From: Candidatus Poribacteria bacterium
Lineage (GTDB): Bacteria > Poribacteria > WGA-4E > PCPOR2b
Assembly (NCBI GenBank): GCA_022826645.1
Contig: JAJDUM010000069.1
Coordinates: forward strand, 1-45,414
Length of the DNA: 45,414 bases
Reading direction: 5' to 3'
Shown: in pieces, positions 18,401-26,503 of the stretch
How the letters are laid out: each line of letters opens with the position of its first letter
Position numbering within the stretch: position 1 is the stretch's first letter
Position numbers and translations under genes: made by a program
The notes under the pieces: model-generated
Database searches by the model: none
The model's input: the letters and a program-made list of their open reading frames with translations, nothing else
What the model was told of the DNA's origin: nothing

Positions 18401-18709
18401 CCCATCACCGTAGGAGACATCGAGACGGATCGTGGTTTCGCCGGTGCCAGCGTAGATCACGTTTGGATCAGCGTCCGCCACCGCGATAGCGCCTACGGCG
18501 GCGCTATTGAAGAACCCGTCTGAGACGTTTTCCCAGTACGTTCCGGCGTCGTTAGTTTTCCAGACACCACCGGCACACGCGCCAAAGTAGAAAACCGCCA
18601 GTTCTGTCGGATGTCCCGCCACAGCAACAACACGTCCGCCTCTTGGGGGACCGATACAACGCCATTTGAGTGATTGAAACAAGTTTGAATCTGACTGAAT
18701 ATTGCTCAT
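15494..18709 (-). CDS. Large BNR/Asp-box beta-propeller protein
   Basis: The protein has 1071 aa. The first ~700 residues contain at least ten Asp-box repeats (SxDGGxTW type: STDGGKTW, SKDGGATW, STDGGDSW, SDDGGETW, SKDGGQRW and variants), so they should form one or two beta-propellers like sialidases or the VPS10/photosystem II stability-factor group. A very acidic linker (DADDAEEDEASSDDEAD) is followed by an Ig-like stretch and a helical C-terminus rich in Gln and Glu. Related proteins are usually exported, but here the N-terminus (MSNIQSDSNLFQSLKW) has no signal peptide. AAGGA stands ~10 bases before the ATG. Sialidase catalytic residues are not evident, so I do not assign an enzyme activity. 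Confidence 0.82.
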   Translation of the reverse strand: MSNIQSDSNLFQSLKWRCIGPPRGGRVVAVAGHPTELAVFYFGACAGGVWKTNDAGTYWENVSDGFFNSAAVGAIAVADADPNVIYAGTGETTIRLDVSYGDGVYKSTDGGKTWTNIGLKETRHIGKIRIHPQDPDLVYVAALGHAFGPNEERGVFRSKDGGATWENILFRSKKAGAVDLTMDPNNPRILYATVWETYRNFWELSSGGPDSSFYKSTDGGDSWEEITNKPGLPKGLIGKIGVAASPAQSDRVWAIVEAEKGGVYRSDDGGETWELLTANRDLWHRPFYYCHIFADPQDPDTVYVLNLKMWKSTDGGRTFTEITTPHGDNHDLWIDPRNPQRMIEGNDGGACVSFNGGESWTTIYNQLTAQFYRIETDNRFPYRVYATQQDNSSISVPSASEYGGIHWIDCYPVGTGESGDIVVHPDNPDIAYIGAVGSSPGGSGVLQRYDHSTRQIRLVNVWPEEYVGLGPKDLKYRFSWTAPIAFSPHDPEVLYTAGNIIFRSTDEGSSWEPISPDLTRNDVTKLGPSGGPITKDASGAEHYATVYAFVESPHESGVFWAGSDDGLIHISKDGGQRWENITPPDLLEWSLISNIEASPHDPATAYVAVTRYKLDDYQPYLYKTDDYGETWHTISGSFPDGEITRVIREDPVRSGLLYVGTETGIYVSLNDGENWHRLQNNLPVVPVYDLKIKDGDLVAGTHGRSFWILDDVTPLRQLTEEAAEASSHLFSPRATHRRWLQWGAGMFRSETGKNYLMGLGAAATFYVEKSPEGERTRRFLDSGEGPPQGVIVYYLLGNTPVDPVELTFLDTDGTEIKTFTTKPEDADDAEEDEASSDDEADRYIPAEPGLNRFVWDMCYPDSEAVTEPRIDKQDESQEKPKNGPLASPGTYQIQLKVGEQTQTETFEICKDPRVTASQADFDAQFELWSQIRDKLSEAHGAINQLRRIQQQANEWSKRTDAEDGTNTEAISEAAEALQEKLKAIEGNLIQTGADTSGDRLRLPTRLIGKLAGLISVVSVADFGPPKQAYELFEDLSSQIDVQLDQLNLVIEEDVAAFNNLISEANVPAVVT

Positions 18710-18793
18710 GCGCTGTTTTCCTTCATCGTTAGGGTATGAGATTTTTTCGTATGTATCAGGTTTTGCTAAAATTATGCCGTTTATCCGTCATTC

Positions 18794-18823
18794 AGTAGGG
18801 AACGCAGATCTGCGTTCCCTACT
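18794..18823. repeat. Perfect 30-bp palindrome
   Basis: AGTAGGGAACGCAGA is followed directly by its exact reverse complement. It overlaps the stop codon of the small LarE-like gene (complement TAG at 18822-18824) and lies 85 bases upstream of the BNR gene start. The zero loop suits a cruciform or protein-binding site, or a terminator hairpin. The GTAGG-like head links it to the other hairpin repeats. Confidence 0.85.
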
Positions 18824-19061
18824 AATCCGCTTTTTCGTCGAAATCTAAGGCGACAAATCGGTAACCAATTGTTTTCAGTCGCTCTACAATCGTTTCACGC
18901 ATCTGAATGGCTCTATCGAAGTCGGCTTCTGGCACCTGTATCCGCACAATCTTCCTGTGAGGAAAAATTGAGGCTTCCCCAATGCCAAGTTCGGATAAAC
19001 ACTGCTGGGCAAGTACAACCATTTCATCTTCGTTAAGTTTTTTCGTTCTGTTCGATTCCAT
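18822..19061 (-). CDS. Small protein resembling the LarE C-terminal domain
   Basis: The protein has 79 aa. The order LAQQCLSELGI, IVRIQVPEADFDRA, IVERLKTIGYRFVALD looks like the C-terminal ~70 residues of LarE, the ATP-dependent sulfur transferase of nickel-pincer cofactor synthesis, where RIEVP and GYRYVTLDLEG occur in the same order. The N-terminal PP-loop ATPase part is absent and no such ORF lies upstream, so it is either a stand-alone partner subunit or a truncated remnant. The GGAAAG ribosome site is weak. The stop lies inside the 30-bp palindrome. The family link is from memory of the motif and is moderate. Confidence 0.5.
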   Translation of the reverse strand: MESNRTKKLNEDEMVVLAQQCLSELGIGEASIFPHRKIVRIQVPEADFDRAIQMRETIVERLKTIGYRFVALDFDEKAD

Positions 19062-19181
19062 ATATACACTTTCCGTCCGCTGATAAGACTAATTACCAAT
19101 GTGAAAGTGTAGCAGAAATGGTGACCGAGATCAATATTAATTTCATCGCATCGTAGGGAAATAGGAGACAACTTTCTTTCC

Positions 19182-19210
19182 TTGACAGTAACCCTCCGCT
19201 GTGCTACACT
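19182..19210 (+). promoter_or_regulatory. Sigma-70-like promoter
   Basis: TTGACA (19182-19187), a 17-base spacer and TACACT (19205-19210) are close to the bacterial consensus. It points to the small ORF at 19286, whose ATG has an AAGGAG ribosome site. The preceding stretch from 19062 holds no gene. Confidence 0.65.
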
Positions 19211-19285
19211 AGGAAGGATTGACCTCTATTTTGAAGTAATTTACCCACCGCCCGACTTCGGCATAACCCGCAAGGAGTTGTTATC

Positions 19286-19411
19286 ATGAGCATGGAAATA
19301 CAAATCACGCAGCAGGACATCGACGCCGGCGAAACGAGGAACGCCTTCCACTGTGCAACCGCCGAAGCCTTTAACCAAGAACTTTATTATGAAAGGAAGT
19401 CCGGAGTTTGA
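19286..19411 (+). CDS. Small ORF, 41 aa, unknown
   Basis: ATG at 19286 follows AAGGAG by 8 bases and lies about 75 bases after a good promoter. The product starts MSMEIQITQQDIDAGETR and contains no membrane segment or known motif. Near its end, AGTCCG and CGGACT form a hairpin across the stop codon (TGA 19409-19411). It may be a small real protein or the surviving N-terminus of a decayed gene. Confidence 0.4.
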   Translation: MSMEIQITQQDIDAGETRNAFHCATAEAFNQELYYERKSGV

Positions 19412-19575
19412 TGCGGACTCCTAAATCTAAAGCGTTGGGCTGTTTGCTTCGGGATTATGAGACGTTAGCAGTTATGTCAACCCTCTATCGACAACCACGA
19501 TATGATAATGCCCTAAGCACCGGTGTAGCATTTTTGCAACGAGGGTGTGGCACAGTTTCGACAACCGCTTTATGA
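19411..19575 (+). CDS. Small ORF, 54 aa, overlapping the preceding stop
   Basis: The ATG at 19411 shares its A with the TGA of the 41-aa ORF, a spacing used for coupled translation. The product (MRTPKSKALGCLLRDYET...) has no recognised motif and no own ribosome site. From 19576 to 19870 there is only an AAACTCGGTTTTT repeat (19651-19663) and no gene I can support. Confidence 0.25.
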   Translation: MRTPKSKALGCLLRDYETLAVMSTLYRQPRYDNALSTGVAFLQRGCGTVSTTAL

Positions 19576-19870
19576 GCATGATACGCTCTTTGAAATTACA
19601 GTTCATGTGAAAAACAACTGCAAAGTTAGACTAAGAAAGGGTTTTCCGAAAAACTCGGTTTTTGCACAATACGCTTCGCACGATTCGGAATTGCTTTGGT
19701 ATCTAAATTGCGTATAGTTGATATGCCAAGTGAACTTCGGTTGGCAACGATTGTCATCGGATTTTATGTAATACCGTTGAAATATCAACGTAACCTAAAC
19801 TATCGTGTGAAAAGGTCATGTGTTCGAACTGAATCAGATTCCAACCCGCAAGGGTATCAAGGAGAAAATC

Positions 19871-20530
19871 ATGCGCCCCCATCTCTTCCACACCGCGTCT
19901 ATCTTCGCTTTATCTATACTCCTAGTGAGTTGCGGACCACCGCCTCAAACCGGAAAGCTGCCGCCGATTCCAAGTGCAAACCGTTCACGACCTGCCCCAA
20001 CTTCGGCACCGGCGAAAACTCGAACCGCCGCGGCGACAGGGGCATTACCTGCTTCTGCTGCGATTAATGTTACTAAGAAACCGATCCTGAAGACATTCTT
20101 CAGAATGGATCATGATATTAGACGACTTGAAGATCTCTATGCGACGACCAGAGGGAAGGTTCAAAACCTCAGCGTTGTGTCCAACTGTAATTTGGAAGTA
20201 TTGAAAGCGTTTGTGGCTACTGGTTGGACGCCTGTTATCTTATCAAAACGCACTGCTAAGGGACACCTACTGGCGGTTATGAAATATGATGATGCCGACC
20301 AGAAGATTCAGATCGGGAACCCGCTCGGCGTACGGAGAAAAGGGGCGGGGGCTAGGGGGGCGCGCACGCTTAGTTATCCAGAGTTTGAAAAAGAGTGGGC
20401 AACCGGCGGATCTGGAAAGGCATGTGTCCTGATCACATCAAAAAGGCTCCACGACGTGGAGATACACGCCGCTTTGAAGAAGTACCTCCCCGAAGAACAG
20501 GTCGATCAGGTTCGGGTGAGGAGTCGATGA
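19871..20530 (+). CDS. Lipoprotein with C39-like domain
   Basis: From the ATG at 19871 the protein has 219 aa. A lipoprotein signal (lipobox LLVSC, Cys near residue 21) is followed by a Pro/Ala/Thr-rich linker and a domain of about 130 residues. That domain reads like the second half of a C39-type papain-like fold: GWTPVIL, then [21 protein letters not shown] with the conserved His, then YPEFEKEW. The catalytic Cys expected before it is not in the usual CGPA context; only [10 protein letters not shown] is present, so it may be a non-catalytic relative. A 17-codon longer reading exists from 19820, but 19871 has AAGGAG 6 bases upstream and puts the signal peptide at the N-terminus. Aconitase follows after 22 bp on the same strand. 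Confidence 0.65.
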   Translation: MRPHLFHTASIFALSILLVSCGPPPQTGKLPPIPSANRSRPAPTSAPAKTRTAAATGALPASAAINVTKKPILKTFFRMDHDIRRLEDLYATTRGKVQNLSVVSNCNLEVLKAFVATGWTPVILSKRTAKGHLLAVMKYDDADQKIQIGNPLGVRRKGAGARGARTLSYPEFEKEWATGGSGKACVLITSKRLHDVEIHAALKKYLPEEQVDQVRVRSR

Positions 20531-20552
20531 GAAAGGAACGTTTCACGCACCG

Positions 20553-23249
20553 ATGCACAATCTCTTTAACACACTGCAAACTCTTGAATCCGATGGACAG
20601 CGCGTCCATTACTACTCACTTCCTGCTTTAGAAGCACAAGGTATCGGAAAAGTTTCTAACTTACCTGTCAGTATACGCATTCTGTTGGAATCGCTACTGA
20701 GAAACTACGATGATCAACAGATTACAGAGCAGGATATCGTGGACCTCGCAAACTGGGATCCAAAACAACCTAAATCCGTTGAAATCCCGTTTAAGCCTGC
20801 CCGTGTCCTCGCCCAAGATTTCACAGGTGTTCCCCTCCTCGTCGACTTGGCAGCAATGCGTTCAGCGGTGGAGGAACTCGGCGGCGATCCACAGATTATT
20901 GAGCCGCTCGTCCCTGTCGATCTGGTCATCGATCACTCTGTTCAGGTGGACGCCTACGGGACAGCGAATGCACTCCAGATTAACACCCAAAGGGAATTTG
21001 AACGGAATAAAGAGCGATACGAATTCCTAAAATGGGGGCAACAAGCTTTTGATAAATTTCGGGTGATCCCGCCGTCCATCGGTATTGTCCATCAGGTGAA
21101 TCTGGAGTATCTTGCCAAATTGGTTGTTCCCGATGCCGCTAACGGCGAAACAATCGCTTATCCTGACACATTGGTCGGAACCGATTCCCATACCACCATG
21201 ATCAACGGCCTCGGAATCGTTGGTTGGGGTGTCGGCGGTATCGAAGCGGAAGCCGCTATGCTCGGTCAGCCAGTCTATATCCTGACGCCCGAGGTGCTGG
21301 GGGTTCACATGAAAGGGACGCTCAAAGAGGGTGTCACAGCGACCGATCTCGTCCTAACCGTTGTACAGCGATTGCGGGAGACTAACGTCGTCGGCAAATT
21401 CGTGGAGTTCTTTGGCGAGGGGGTCGAAGCACTCTCAACCCCAGATCGGGCGACCATTTCCAACATGTGTCCCGAATACGGCGCAACGGTCGGCTTCTTC
21501 CCTTCAGACGAAGAATCGGTGAACTATCTTCAAGCGACGGGACGTGATGCAGCGGCTCTGGAACTGGTCACGACATACCTGAAGAACCAGAATATGTTCG
21601 GCATCCCGAAAGCGGGTGAGGTCGAATATTCCGAAGTCTTGATGATCGACCTTGATGCGATTGAACCGAGCATTGCGGGTCCCAAACGACCGCAAGATCG
21701 GATTGAACTCTCAAAGGTCAAAGAGACTTTTCCGCGCCTCTTGACAGCACCGCTTAGCGACGGTGGATACGGACTTTCTCAGATGGAACTTGAGGGACAT
21801 CGTGGGCAAGCAGAAGCCGCGGGCAGCATTACCCACGGTGATGTCGCGATCGCCGCTATCACCAGCTGCACCAATACCAGCAATCCGTCGGTGATGATTG
21901 CCGCCGGCTTGGTTGCGAAAAAGGCGGTCGAAGGCGGCATCCGTGTTCCTGATTCTGTCAAAACCAGTCTAGCCCCCGGATCCCGCGTTGTCACGGAGTA
22001 TCTACAAGGAACAGGGCTACTACCCTATCTGGAGAAGTTAGGCTTTAACGTTGTCGGATACGGCTGCACCACCTGCATCGGGAATAGTGGTCCCCTTGAT
22101 GAAGATATCCAAAGTGCCATTGAAGCGGGAAATCTGGTCGCCGTCAGCGTCCTCAGCGGCAACCGGAATTTTGAGGCACGCGTGCACCGTGATGTCAAAG
22201 CCAGTTTCCTGATGTCCCCACCGCTCGTTGTTGCCTACGCCCTCGCCGGACGAATCGATGTTGATCTCACGGGTGAACCGTTAGGCTATAACGACGCGAA
22301 TGAACCTGTCTATCTAAGAGATGTGTGGCCCACACGAGAGGAAATCGCCGATCTAATCGCTCAATCGTTGGACGCCAGCACCTTCAAACGCCTGTATGCT
22401 GAAATTGCCAACCAAGCACCGGAATGGGACGAATTGGATATTCCCACAGGCGAACTCTATCACTGGAGCTTGGAAAGCACCTATATCCAGAAGCCGCCCT
22501 TCTTTGAAGGGTTCGAGTTAGAACCTGCGCCGATCACAGAGATTCAAGACGCAAGGGTTCTCGCTATTCTGGGAGATTCTGTCACGACAGATCACATTTC
22601 CCCCGCCGGCGCAATTGGCGCGGACAGCCCAGCAGGAAAGTATCTGATCGAGGGCGGTGTTGAAAGAAGGGATTTCAATACCTACGGTGCGAGGCGCGGC
22701 AACGACCGAATCATGAGCCGCGGAACGTTTGCTAACAATCGGATCAAAAACGCCATGCTGCCCGATGTCGAAGGTGGATATACCGTCACCTATCCCTCCG
22801 GGAAGCAGACGACGATGTATGAGGCAGGTCAACACTACGTCCAGCAAAACACACCGCTCATCGTTTTCACCGGCAAAGAATATGGCGCTGGCAGTTCGAG
22901 AGATTGGGCAGCGAAGGGCCCCAAGCTCTTGGGGGTCAAAGCCGTTGTCGCCGAAAGTTACGAACGCATCCACCGCAGCAACCTGATCGGCATGGGTATT
23001 TTACCCTTGGAATTCAAGGAGGGCGAGAGTGCAGCGTCGCTCGGCTTGACAGGGAACGAGGTCATCAACATCACCGGCTTTGCGGACAACCTGCAACCGG
23101 GCCAAACCGCCACGATGAAATGGACTGATGAGTCGGGGACGCAGCGTTCAACCGAATTGCTAATCCGGATCGATGCCTCTATTGAGGTAGAGTACTACCA
23201 ACACGGTGGGATTCTGGATTATGTCATCAGAAATTTGATGGTGGATTGA
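20553..23249 (+). CDS. acnA: Aconitate hydratase A
   Basis: The protein has 898 aa, full length for the AcnA/IRP1 group. It interconverts citrate and isocitrate in the TCA cycle. The [4Fe-4S] ligands are C439 in ITSCTNTSN and C505 and C508 in [10 protein letters not shown], matching E. coli AcnA numbering closely. The C-terminal swivel domain has [13 protein letters not shown] and the active-site SRDWAAKG. The start at 20553 has an AAGGA site unusually far upstream (~15 bases). It lies 22 bp after the C39-like lipoprotein gene. It is cytoplasmic and looks fully intact. Confidence 0.97.
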   Translation: MHNLFNTLQTLESDGQRVHYYSLPALEAQGIGKVSNLPVSIRILLESLLRNYDDQQITEQDIVDLANWDPKQPKSVEIPFKPARVLAQDFTGVPLLVDLAAMRSAVEELGGDPQIIEPLVPVDLVIDHSVQVDAYGTANALQINTQREFERNKERYEFLKWGQQAFDKFRVIPPSIGIVHQVNLEYLAKLVVPDAANGETIAYPDTLVGTDSHTTMINGLGIVGWGVGGIEAEAAMLGQPVYILTPEVLGVHMKGTLKEGVTATDLVLTVVQRLRETNVVGKFVEFFGEGVEALSTPDRATISNMCPEYGATVGFFPSDEESVNYLQATGRDAAALELVTTYLKNQNMFGIPKAGEVEYSEVLMIDLDAIEPSIAGPKRPQDRIELSKVKETFPRLLTAPLSDGGYGLSQMELEGHRGQAEAAGSITHGDVAIAAITSCTNTSNPSVMIAAGLVAKKAVEGGIRVPDSVKTSLAPGSRVVTEYLQGTGLLPYLEKLGFNVVGYGCTTCIGNSGPLDEDIQSAIEAGNLVAVSVLSGNRNFEARVHRDVKASFLMSPPLVVAYALAGRIDVDLTGEPLGYNDANEPVYLRDVWPTREEIADLIAQSLDASTFKRLYAEIANQAPEWDELDIPTGELYHWSLESTYIQKPPFFEGFELEPAPITEIQDARVLAILGDSVTTDHISPAGAIGADSPAGKYLIEGGVERRDFNTYGARRGNDRIMSRGTFANNRIKNAMLPDVEGGYTVTYPSGKQTTMYEAGQHYVQQNTPLIVFTGKEYGAGSSRDWAAKGPKLLGVKAVVAESYERIHRSNLIGMGILPLEFKEGESAASLGLTGNEVINITGFADNLQPGQTATMKWTDESGTQRSTELLIRIDASIEVEYYQHGGILDYVIRNLMVD

Positions 23250-23302
23250 AGTTTTCATCAAGGTGGAGTTTCGTTATAATGCTTGAACTTCTTGAACGAT
23301 AC

Positions 23303-23604
23303 CTAATGTTCTGTCAAATGAATCATGATAATTGCCTCCCGGCTCCGTTCCGCCTGTCCCGATTTATCGGGGAGAGTCCGAGACTTGGATAGCCATGTCC
23401 AAGTCCGCTTGGCTGAGGGAGCGTCTAAAGGCGGCTTTTGTACCACAATCTGTATGAGGTTTCAGAAAATAATTCGGTAACTCTATATTTTCCCCAGGCC
23501 CGGTAGGTGCGGTTTTTAACCGCACCGGACATCGCTCGGAAATTACCCAATTAATAAATTAAACTTCATACAGTTTGCGCTACATTTATCTGACAGTGTA
23601 CTAG
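23303..23604. mobile_element. MITE-like element, IS630-type ends, copy 2
   Basis: A 302-bp element. Left end CTAATGTTCTGTCAAATGAA, right end read inward CTAGTACACTGTCAGATAAA. Inside are a CCGCCTGTCCCGAT repeat (23350 on), sequence similar to the 8.9-kb copy (TGTATGAGGTTTCAGAA), and GTAGGTGCGGTT hairpin copy 3 (23503-23528). It encodes nothing. It fills part of the 670-bp gap between aconitase and the hydantoinase gene. Confidence 0.7.
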
Positions 23605-23665
23605 GGCGTGTTGACATTTTGTTTTGCTGTCGCGAGAAACGCTCAAATCACTGGAAAAGATGCCA

Positions 23666-23697
23666 GAAACCGAGTTTTTTCTTCAAAACTCGGTTTC
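23666..23697. repeat. AAACTCGGTTTC hairpin, best copy
   Basis: GAAACCGAGTTTT (23666-23678), a 6-base loop and AAAACTCGGTTTC (23685-23697) form a perfect 13-bp stem followed by TTTT, so it also has the shape of a terminator on the plus strand. From here to 23920 no gene is seen. Confidence 0.75.
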
Positions 23698-23920
23698 TTT
23701 TCTGGAGGTTCTACGTTAGTGAACCGATTTGCCCCTCTCTATTATCTGGTTAAGATGAAATATCAACGGAACCTAACCGTGGGAGGGGGTTCCTATCCCC
23801 GATAATACTAAGGACACAAGGAAGCTAGCAGGGGGACGGGAACTCAGGGGGGTATGAAGGGACACCTCACTTCGTATTTTGCACTCTCTTTTGACATCAG
23901 CCAATCGAGAAAGTTATTGA

Positions 23921-25954
23921 TTAGCCCGCCTTGATCAAAGTAAGGATAAGATTGTAGTTTTCATCAAGGTGCAGTTCCGTGCCCGACGGTACAAATGTTG
24001 TCGAATCAATTTCTTCGATAATCGCCGGACCCGAGAACCGCGAGCCCACCGGCAGCCCAGTCCGCCGATACACAGGCATCTGCACCGCATGAGTTGCGGA
24101 TTCGTAAACAAGACGTGAGACGTTACGCTGGGGGGATTCGGGAGAAATTGCCAAGTTAATCTTCGGACGATGTGCAGCTTCAGAGATAGAGACCTTTAGG
24201 TGTACCAGTTCAATCGTTTCATCCTCAAAGTGATACCCGTAAAACTGGTGGTGCCGCTCATGAAAACGGCCGACAGCTTCCCGTAACCCCTCCTCGGAAC
24301 GATACTCGATATCCTGCTCGTAGTTCTGCTGATAATACCGCATACTGATCAACAACGTTTCCCCTGGCTCCCCTCGCACACCCTCCCGCTCAAGCTCTTC
24401 TCTCGCTTCCTGCCGCATCGGAGCAAATCGTGCTTGGAGGTCGCTGTCGGTAACATCCGGCTCCCGCGCAGCAAAGGTGTGAACTTTTTCGACACGAAGT
24501 TCTGAAATGGAAGCACCAAAGGCGGAACAGAGCCCCGGATGCGGCGGCACAACAACGGTTTCGATCCCTAACTTCTTGGCGATCGCTGCGGCGTGGAGCG
24601 GACCCGCACCACCAAATGCTACAAGTGCAAAGTCGCGAGGATCAATCCCCCGTTCGATTGTCAGTAAGCGGATGGCATTGGTCATATTTTCGTCGGCTAT
24701 TTCAATGATTGCTATGGCTGCCTCCTGTGCGGAGACGCTCATACGATTCGCCAATTTTTCGACCGCTTCTTTAGCCATCGCAGGATAGAGCGATAGCTCC
24801 CCACCGAGGAAGAAATTGGGATTGAGGCGACCCAACACCAAGTTTGCGTCGGTCACTGTGGCTTGCGTCCCACCTGTCCCATAGCAAGCCGGGCCCGGCA
24901 CCGCCCCAGCACTCTCCGGTCCAACGGTCAGCATACCGCCCTTATCAATCCACGCGATAGAGCCACCGCCCGCCCCTAATGTGCGGACCTCAATGATGGG
25001 GATCGCAACGGGAAGTCCCCACTCAATCTCGAAAGCGGTGGTGAACTGCTGCTCCCCATCGAGCACCAAACCGACATCGCAGCTGGTGCCGCCCATATCG
25101 AGGGTAATTGCGTTTTGGAAGCCCGCCGCTTCCGCGAAGTACTTCCCGCCAACAATACCGCCAGCCAAGCCCGATAGCAGGATGTCAACAGGGCGCTCAG
25201 GCGCATTAGCCAGAAGCGTGGTGCCGCCATCGGATTTGAGAAAGGAACACGGTCCCCTAACCCCATTGGCTTCCAGAGCGCTCCCAATATTGTCGCAGTA
25301 GCTTTGAATCAACGGCTTAACGAAGGCATCAGCCAAGAGGGTGCTCGACCGCTCGTACTCCCGCCAGATTGGGGCGACCCGATGCGATAGGGAGACGGGG
25401 ATATGCGGAAATGCTTTCTCCAGGAATCTGCCTACCTCCAGTTCGTGAGCGGGATTGATATATGAAAAAAGCAGACAGAGAGCGATGGCTTCGACCGCTT
25501 GATTCTGCAGCCGCGCCTCAATATCGGTCTTCAGGGCTGCAAAGGCATCGGCGGTCAGGGGGACAACAACCTCTCCTTGAGCGTTTATCCGTTCTGTTAC
25601 ACCGATACAGTTCCGCCGCTTCACCAGCGGCTCCGGCTTGAGCCAATGCAGGTCGTATTCCTTCTTTCGGTTGATGCGTTGGATAAACGGGACATCCTCG
25701 AATCCAGCGGTGGTAACAAACACCATATTTGCGCCAGTCCGCTGAAGAATAGCGTTGGTGGCAACTGTTGTGCCGTGCACAATGCGTTCGATGGCTTCAA
25801 ACGGTATTTCTGATTTCTCCAGCACACCAAGAAACGCGCGCATAGGTGCTTCAGGCGTGGAAGGATGCTTGGCAACTTGCACAGCACCCTCCGCCGAGAT
25901 TGCAACTAGGTCTGTAAAAGTGCCACCCGTATCAATGCCGATTGTACTGGGCAC
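23921..25954 (-). CDS. Hydantoinase/oxoprolinase A-type protein
   Basis: The protein has 677 aa and belongs to the HyuA/5-oxoprolinase/acetone-carboxylase beta family, ATP-dependent enzymes that open cyclic amides such as hydantoins or 5-oxoproline. The actin-like ATPase motifs are clear: IGIDTGGTFTDLVA at 5-18, HGTTVATNAILQRTG near 60-74, ITLDMGGTSCDVGLV mid-protein and VAFGGAGPLHA. The start is GTG at 25954, supported by AAGGAGG 9 bases upstream. The usual partner hyuB is not adjacent: a Nudix gene lies upstream and a repeat-rich gap downstream. It may act with a distant HyuB or belong to a stand-alone subgroup. Confidence 0.9.
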   Translation of the reverse strand: MPSTIGIDTGGTFTDLVAISAEGAVQVAKHPSTPEAPMRAFLGVLEKSEIPFEAIERIVHGTTVATNAILQRTGANMVFVTTAGFEDVPFIQRINRKKEYDLHWLKPEPLVKRRNCIGVTERINAQGEVVVPLTADAFAALKTDIEARLQNQAVEAIALCLLFSYINPAHELEVGRFLEKAFPHIPVSLSHRVAPIWREYERSSTLLADAFVKPLIQSYCDNIGSALEANGVRGPCSFLKSDGGTTLLANAPERPVDILLSGLAGGIVGGKYFAEAAGFQNAITLDMGGTSCDVGLVLDGEQQFTTAFEIEWGLPVAIPIIEVRTLGAGGGSIAWIDKGGMLTVGPESAGAVPGPACYGTGGTQATVTDANLVLGRLNPNFFLGGELSLYPAMAKEAVEKLANRMSVSAQEAAIAIIEIADENMTNAIRLLTIERGIDPRDFALVAFGGAGPLHAAAIAKKLGIETVVVPPHPGLCSAFGASISELRVEKVHTFAAREPDVTDSDLQARFAPMRQEAREELEREGVRGEPGETLLISMRYYQQNYEQDIEYRSEEGLREAVGRFHERHHQFYGYHFEDETIELVHLKVSISEAAHRPKINLAISPESPQRNVSRLVYESATHAVQMPVYRRTGLPVGSRFSGPAIIEEIDSTTFVPSGTELHLDENYNLILTLIKAG

Positions 25955-25979
25955 GTGCGCTTTCCTCCTTGGAAGTTTG

Positions 25980-26432
25980 CTACATTTTCCTGCAAAGTCT
26001 ATGGTTTAATTCCCACAACGCACACGTATTACTATCCCAATACAGAATTTCCATGGCACGACTATAATTCAACCATTTATACTCCGTGTGCTCACAGGAT
26101 AGTTGTAATTGTGCCTCTTCGATTTTTACTCCAAAGCAATGTTCCGGAATAACTAGAACATCTTTGCCCCATTTAAAGCCACATATGTTTGCAACGGGAA
26201 TCATCGCATATGAATCAAGTTTAGTGTATCTATTTCTTCGATCAATACCAGCTTCTTCAAAAGTTTCCCTTTTTGCGGCTTCCAATGGAGATTCGCTGTT
26301 TTTTCCACCACCAGCAATTCCCTGCCAATAACCACCTGATGAAGGATCTCGCTTGAAAAGCGCGTAGAGAACTTCATTATTTGGTGTAATTCTATATGGA
26401 AGAACTAACACCTGAAAAGGAGCTCGATTCAT
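25980..26432 (-). CDS. Nudix hydrolase
   Basis: The protein has 150 aa. The full Nudix box Gx5Ex7RExxEExG is present at residues 41-62 (GGGKNSE, then RETFEEAG), with E59 and E60 as metal ligands. The N-terminal FQVLVLPYR is reminiscent of dihydroneopterin-triphosphate/dATP pyrophosphatases (NudB), but the substrate cannot be fixed. It has no signal peptide. It is separated from the downstream hydantoinase gene by only 25 bp, so they are probably co-transcribed. The ribosome site is poor. Confidence 0.88.
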   Translation of the reverse strand: MNRAPFQVLVLPYRITPNNEVLYALFKRDPSSGGYWQGIAGGGKNSESPLEAAKRETFEEAGIDRRNRYTKLDSYAMIPVANICGFKWGKDVLVIPEHCFGVKIEEAQLQLSCEHTEYKWLNYSRAMEILYWDSNTCALWELNHRLCRKM

Positions 26433-26503
26433 TACGTTTTGCCTTTTGCGATGGTGCGGTGTGTTGAACCGTGCGCAGATTGACTGAACACAGAAACCAA
26501 GAA

